Source: Sinobacterium caligoides | Lineage (GTDB): Bacteria; Pseudomonadota; Gammaproteobacteria; Pseudomonadales; Sinobacteriaceae | Direction of reading: 5' to 3' | Length of the DNA stretch: 64,000 bases | NCBI RefSeq assembly: GCF_003752585.1 | Contig: NZ_RKHR01000003.1 | Span: 620,001-684,000, forward strand | Shown: positions 62,280 through 64,000 of the stretch, piece by piece | Layout of the letters: each line of letters begins with the position of its first letter | Position numbering within the stretch: position 1 is the stretch's first letter | The notes under the pieces: generated by a model | Seen by the model: only the letters and a program-made list of their open reading frames with translations | Told to the model about the DNA's origin: nothing | Databases searched by the model: none | Program-made: the position numbers and the translations under genes

Positions 62280-63119
62280 TTACGCCGGTGGCGCAAAGTA
62301 ACCGTTGAGCTTAGCGTGGCGGTTTACATCTTTGTACAGCAAGTAGCGGAAGCGCTTGGGACCACCGGCATAACACGCTTGTGGGCAGAATGCTCTCAAC
62401 CACATGAAGTCACCTGCTTCGACCTCTACCCAGTCTTTGTTCAATAAGTAGACAGCCTTACCTTCTAACACATACAGGCCATGCTCCATGACGTGTGTTT
62501 CTTCAAAAGGTATTACTCCACCGGGCTCAAAGCTAACGATGTTCACGTGCATGTCATGACGCATATCGTCTTGACTCACAAAGCGTGTTGTTTTCCAGCC
62601 GCCATCCGTACCAGGCATTTCGATCGGCTCAACATCTTTCTCGTTAATGACGAACGCTTCTGGCTTATCGATACCCTTTACTGCCTGATAACGCTTTCTG
62701 ATCCAATGGAAGTTAGCATTAACGGTGCCGTGATTGTGCAGCTGCCAGTTACAGCCTGCAGGTAGGTATGCATAGCCACCAGGCTCAAGATCGTGCTGCT
62801 CACCATCAATGGTCAATCTCACGCCGCCCTCAACCACAAACAATACAGACTCAGCGCCTTCGTCATCTTCAGGAGATTCGCTACCACCATTAGGCTGAAC
62901 CTCTAAGATGTATTGAGAGAATGTCTCAGCGAAACCAGAGAGTGGTCTTGCGATTACCCAACCACGAGTGAGCTCCCAGTGCGGGAAGTAGCTAATGACG
63001 ATGTCTCGCATTACGCCCTTGGGAATGACCGCGTAGGCTTCTGTAAAAACAGCCCTTCCCGTATGCAACACTTCTTGTCCAGGATGCCCGCCTTTGGGGG
63101 CATAATAGCTATTACTCAT
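62280..63119 (-). CDS. allE: (S)-ureidoglycine aminohydrolase
   Basis: 279 residues, the usual AllE length. It is a bicupin: the N-terminal cupin has VLFVVEGGVRLTIDGEQHDLEPGGYAYLPAGCNWQLHN. The C-terminal cupin has the manganese-binding set in PFEETHVMEHGLYVLEGKAVYLLNKDWVEVEAGDFMWLRAFCPQACYAGG. The N-terminus YYAPKGGHPGQEVLHTGRAVFTEAYAVIPKGVMRDIV is characteristic. It converts (S)-ureidoglycine to (S)-ureidoglycolate with release of ammonia, in purine/allantoin breakdown. AAGGA precedes the ATG. It is divergent from a MarR gene. Other allantoin genes are not in the window. Confidence 0.95.
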   Translation of the reverse strand: MSNSYYAPKGGHPGQEVLHTGRAVFTEAYAVIPKGVMRDIVISYFPHWELTRGWVIARPLSGFAETFSQYILEVQPNGGSESPEDDEGAESVLFVVEGGVRLTIDGEQHDLEPGGYAYLPAGCNWQLHNHGTVNANFHWIRKRYQAVKGIDKPEAFVINEKDVEPIEMPGTDGGWKTTRFVSQDDMRHDMHVNIVSFEPGGVIPFEETHVMEHGLYVLEGKAVYLLNKDWVEVEAGDFMWLRAFCPQACYAGGPKRFRYLLYKDVNRHAKLNGYFAPPA

Positions 63120-63265
63120 TTAATTATTCCTTCTATTTTAAATACTTAGCATAAAGACGCTGAACGTCGACAACTTGCAAAAACAAGAGCCCTCGCTAAG
63201 CAATAGCACTCTCTATTTACCTGTCAACTTTGCCCTTATAGCAACATAACTTAAGGTAATTCTCA

Positions 63266-63304
63266 TTGACTTCGCTGCAAGTTGTGTAATAAATTGTATT
63301 ACAA
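63266..63304 (+). promoter_or_regulatory. Candidate MarR promoter and operator in allE-marR divergent region
   Basis: TTGACT (63266-63271) and ATAAAT (63289-63294) form a plausible sigma-70 promoter with a 17-base spacer. TTGTA-T-TACAA (63294-63304), a perfect dyad, sits just after the -10 and a similar TTGTGTAAT half-site lies at 63282-63290. This arrangement suits autorepression by the downstream MarR protein and control of the divergent allE. Confidence 0.5.
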
Positions 63305-63398
63305 GTTATATAAAGCATAATGTAAGGCATCACAGTAGGTGGTGTCAAACGGTTTGAACTGCTTTATTATGGCTCTCTTTGGTTACTATGGGGCTTTC

Positions 63399-63884
63399 AT
63401 GTCAGATTGGATTTCACAAATGGAAGGGCTAGCACTGGGCTCGCGCTTGCGACGATTCAGCGACCACCTGTCTTCGGAGATCAATGCCGTCTATAAAGCA
63501 AAGAAGGTAGATTTCAACCCGCGCCATTTTCCGGTGATTTCATTGATCTGCCTAAACCCAAACGACCAACTCTCCATTCGGGATATCGCTGAGGAGACCG
63601 CGCTCACTCACTCGTCGATCAGTCAGACAGTGACCAAACTTGAAGAAATAGGCCTGTGCAAGCGAGAGACCAGCACAACAGATGAAAGAAGAATTATCGT
63701 ACGGCCAACTGACAAAGCGTTAGAGCTTGTCGAGGTGCAGCTGAAACCGATCTGGGAGGCGATTCAAACAGTGACCAATGAAAACCTACCCAGCGATGCC
63801 ACCGGTTTTTGGCCAGCACTCAGCCAGGCAGAGGACATTATGTACGGCGAACCGCTGTCTAGAAAGATTCTCAAATTACTATAA
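63399..63884 (+). CDS. MarR-family transcriptional regulator, divergent from allE
   Basis: 161 residues from the ATG at 63399 (GGGG five to eight bases upstream); the 20 codons further upstream are probably untranslated. Winged-helix text: FPVISLICLNPNDQLSIRDIAEETALTHSSISQTVTKLEEIGLCKRETSTTDERRIIVRPTDKALELVE. The wing motif DERRIIVRPT is a MarR hallmark. It probably represses itself and allE in response to a purine-pathway metabolite; that is inference from position. Bases 63885-64000 hold no gene. Confidence 0.88.
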   Translation: MSDWISQMEGLALGSRLRRFSDHLSSEINAVYKAKKVDFNPRHFPVISLICLNPNDQLSIRDIAEETALTHSSISQTVTKLEEIGLCKRETSTTDERRIIVRPTDKALELVEVQLKPIWEAIQTVTNENLPSDATGFWPALSQAEDIMYGEPLSRKILKLL

Positions 63885-64000
63885 TAATGGCGCACAGCGC
63901 GTAACCAGGACAACCGCCAAAGGCCAAGCTTAATACCGCTCAGCAATGAGTCCATAGCCGATAGCGCTACTAGAGCAGCGAACCATTGACCGCAGACCAA

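Noticed and set aside
63764-64000. Minus-strand frame at the right edge
   Set aside because: It is antisense to the MarR gene over much of its length and has no coding character or motif.

Overview
The window looks like chromosomal DNA of a marine-type gammaproteobacterium. The evidence is a mid-range base composition and Gram-negative export systems (a HlyB/HlyD type I secretion operon, a TonB-dependent receptor, lipoproteins). A VC_2705-type sodium:solute symporter with its DUF4212 partner and a RAYT transposase with its repeats point the same way. The exact genus cannot be read from the sequence. A Cellvibrionales or Oceanospirillales relative is my inference. I see no rRNA, tRNA or CRISPR.

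Layout: (1) 1-7914, minus strand: a large RTX calcium-binding protein cut by the left edge, plus a four-gene operon with 4-base overlaps (ABC exporter, HlyD-type adaptor, two unknown membrane-anchored proteins). (2) 8234-11133: a SpmA/SpmB-like membrane protein, a small secreted protein, a decayed coding stretch and a small membrane protein. (3) 11318-14260: a RAYT (Y1 transposase) followed by a 1.9-kb mosaic holding about 20 copies of a short GGGTGTCCC-type element. It also contains a truncated RAYT copy, a piece of Rhs core and an AT-rich Rhs-tail-like fragment. (4) 14254-36245, minus strand: eight genes whose products nearly all carry export signals or membrane segments. They are a degenerate rhodanese, a transglutaminase, a giant 3473-residue RTX/lectin/Ig/FN3 protein, a TSP3/dockerin-like protein, two paralogous lipoproteins, a Sec-exported Rhs/YD-repeat protein with a distinct 131-residue tail, and a small membrane protein that may be the cognate immunity protein. 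This block with its downstream array is the best candidate for an undescribed system.

(5) 36601-42219: housekeeping and accessory genes (cold-shock-like, DUF502, flavodoxin-fold oxidoreductase with a MerR regulator, symporter pair). (6) 43191-46016: DUF3050, a small exported protein, an SDR reductase and a GNAT gene broken by one stop codon. (7) 46244-51969: a cobalamin riboswitch heading a TonB receptor / ABC importer / [2Fe-2S] CopZ-like operon, which looks like a corrinoid or metal-chelate uptake unit. (8) 52038-56618: an ankyrin protein, a 5'-truncated YunG-like remnant, and a HlyD / DUF2955 / MarR efflux operon ending in a 7-bp tandem repeat. (9) 56792-63884: phosphocholine-type phospholipase C, an orphan oligopeptide-binding protein, a scramblase-like protein, a 33-unit GGGATT-type microsatellite, and allE divergent from a MarR regulator.

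How genes work together: the T1SS operon probably exports the adjacent RTX protein. The Rhs block probably builds a surface-exposed protein assembly with a polymorphic C-terminus. The riboswitch operon couples outer-membrane and inner-membrane uptake to cobalamin status. All function calls rest on reading motifs by eye; no database search was run.
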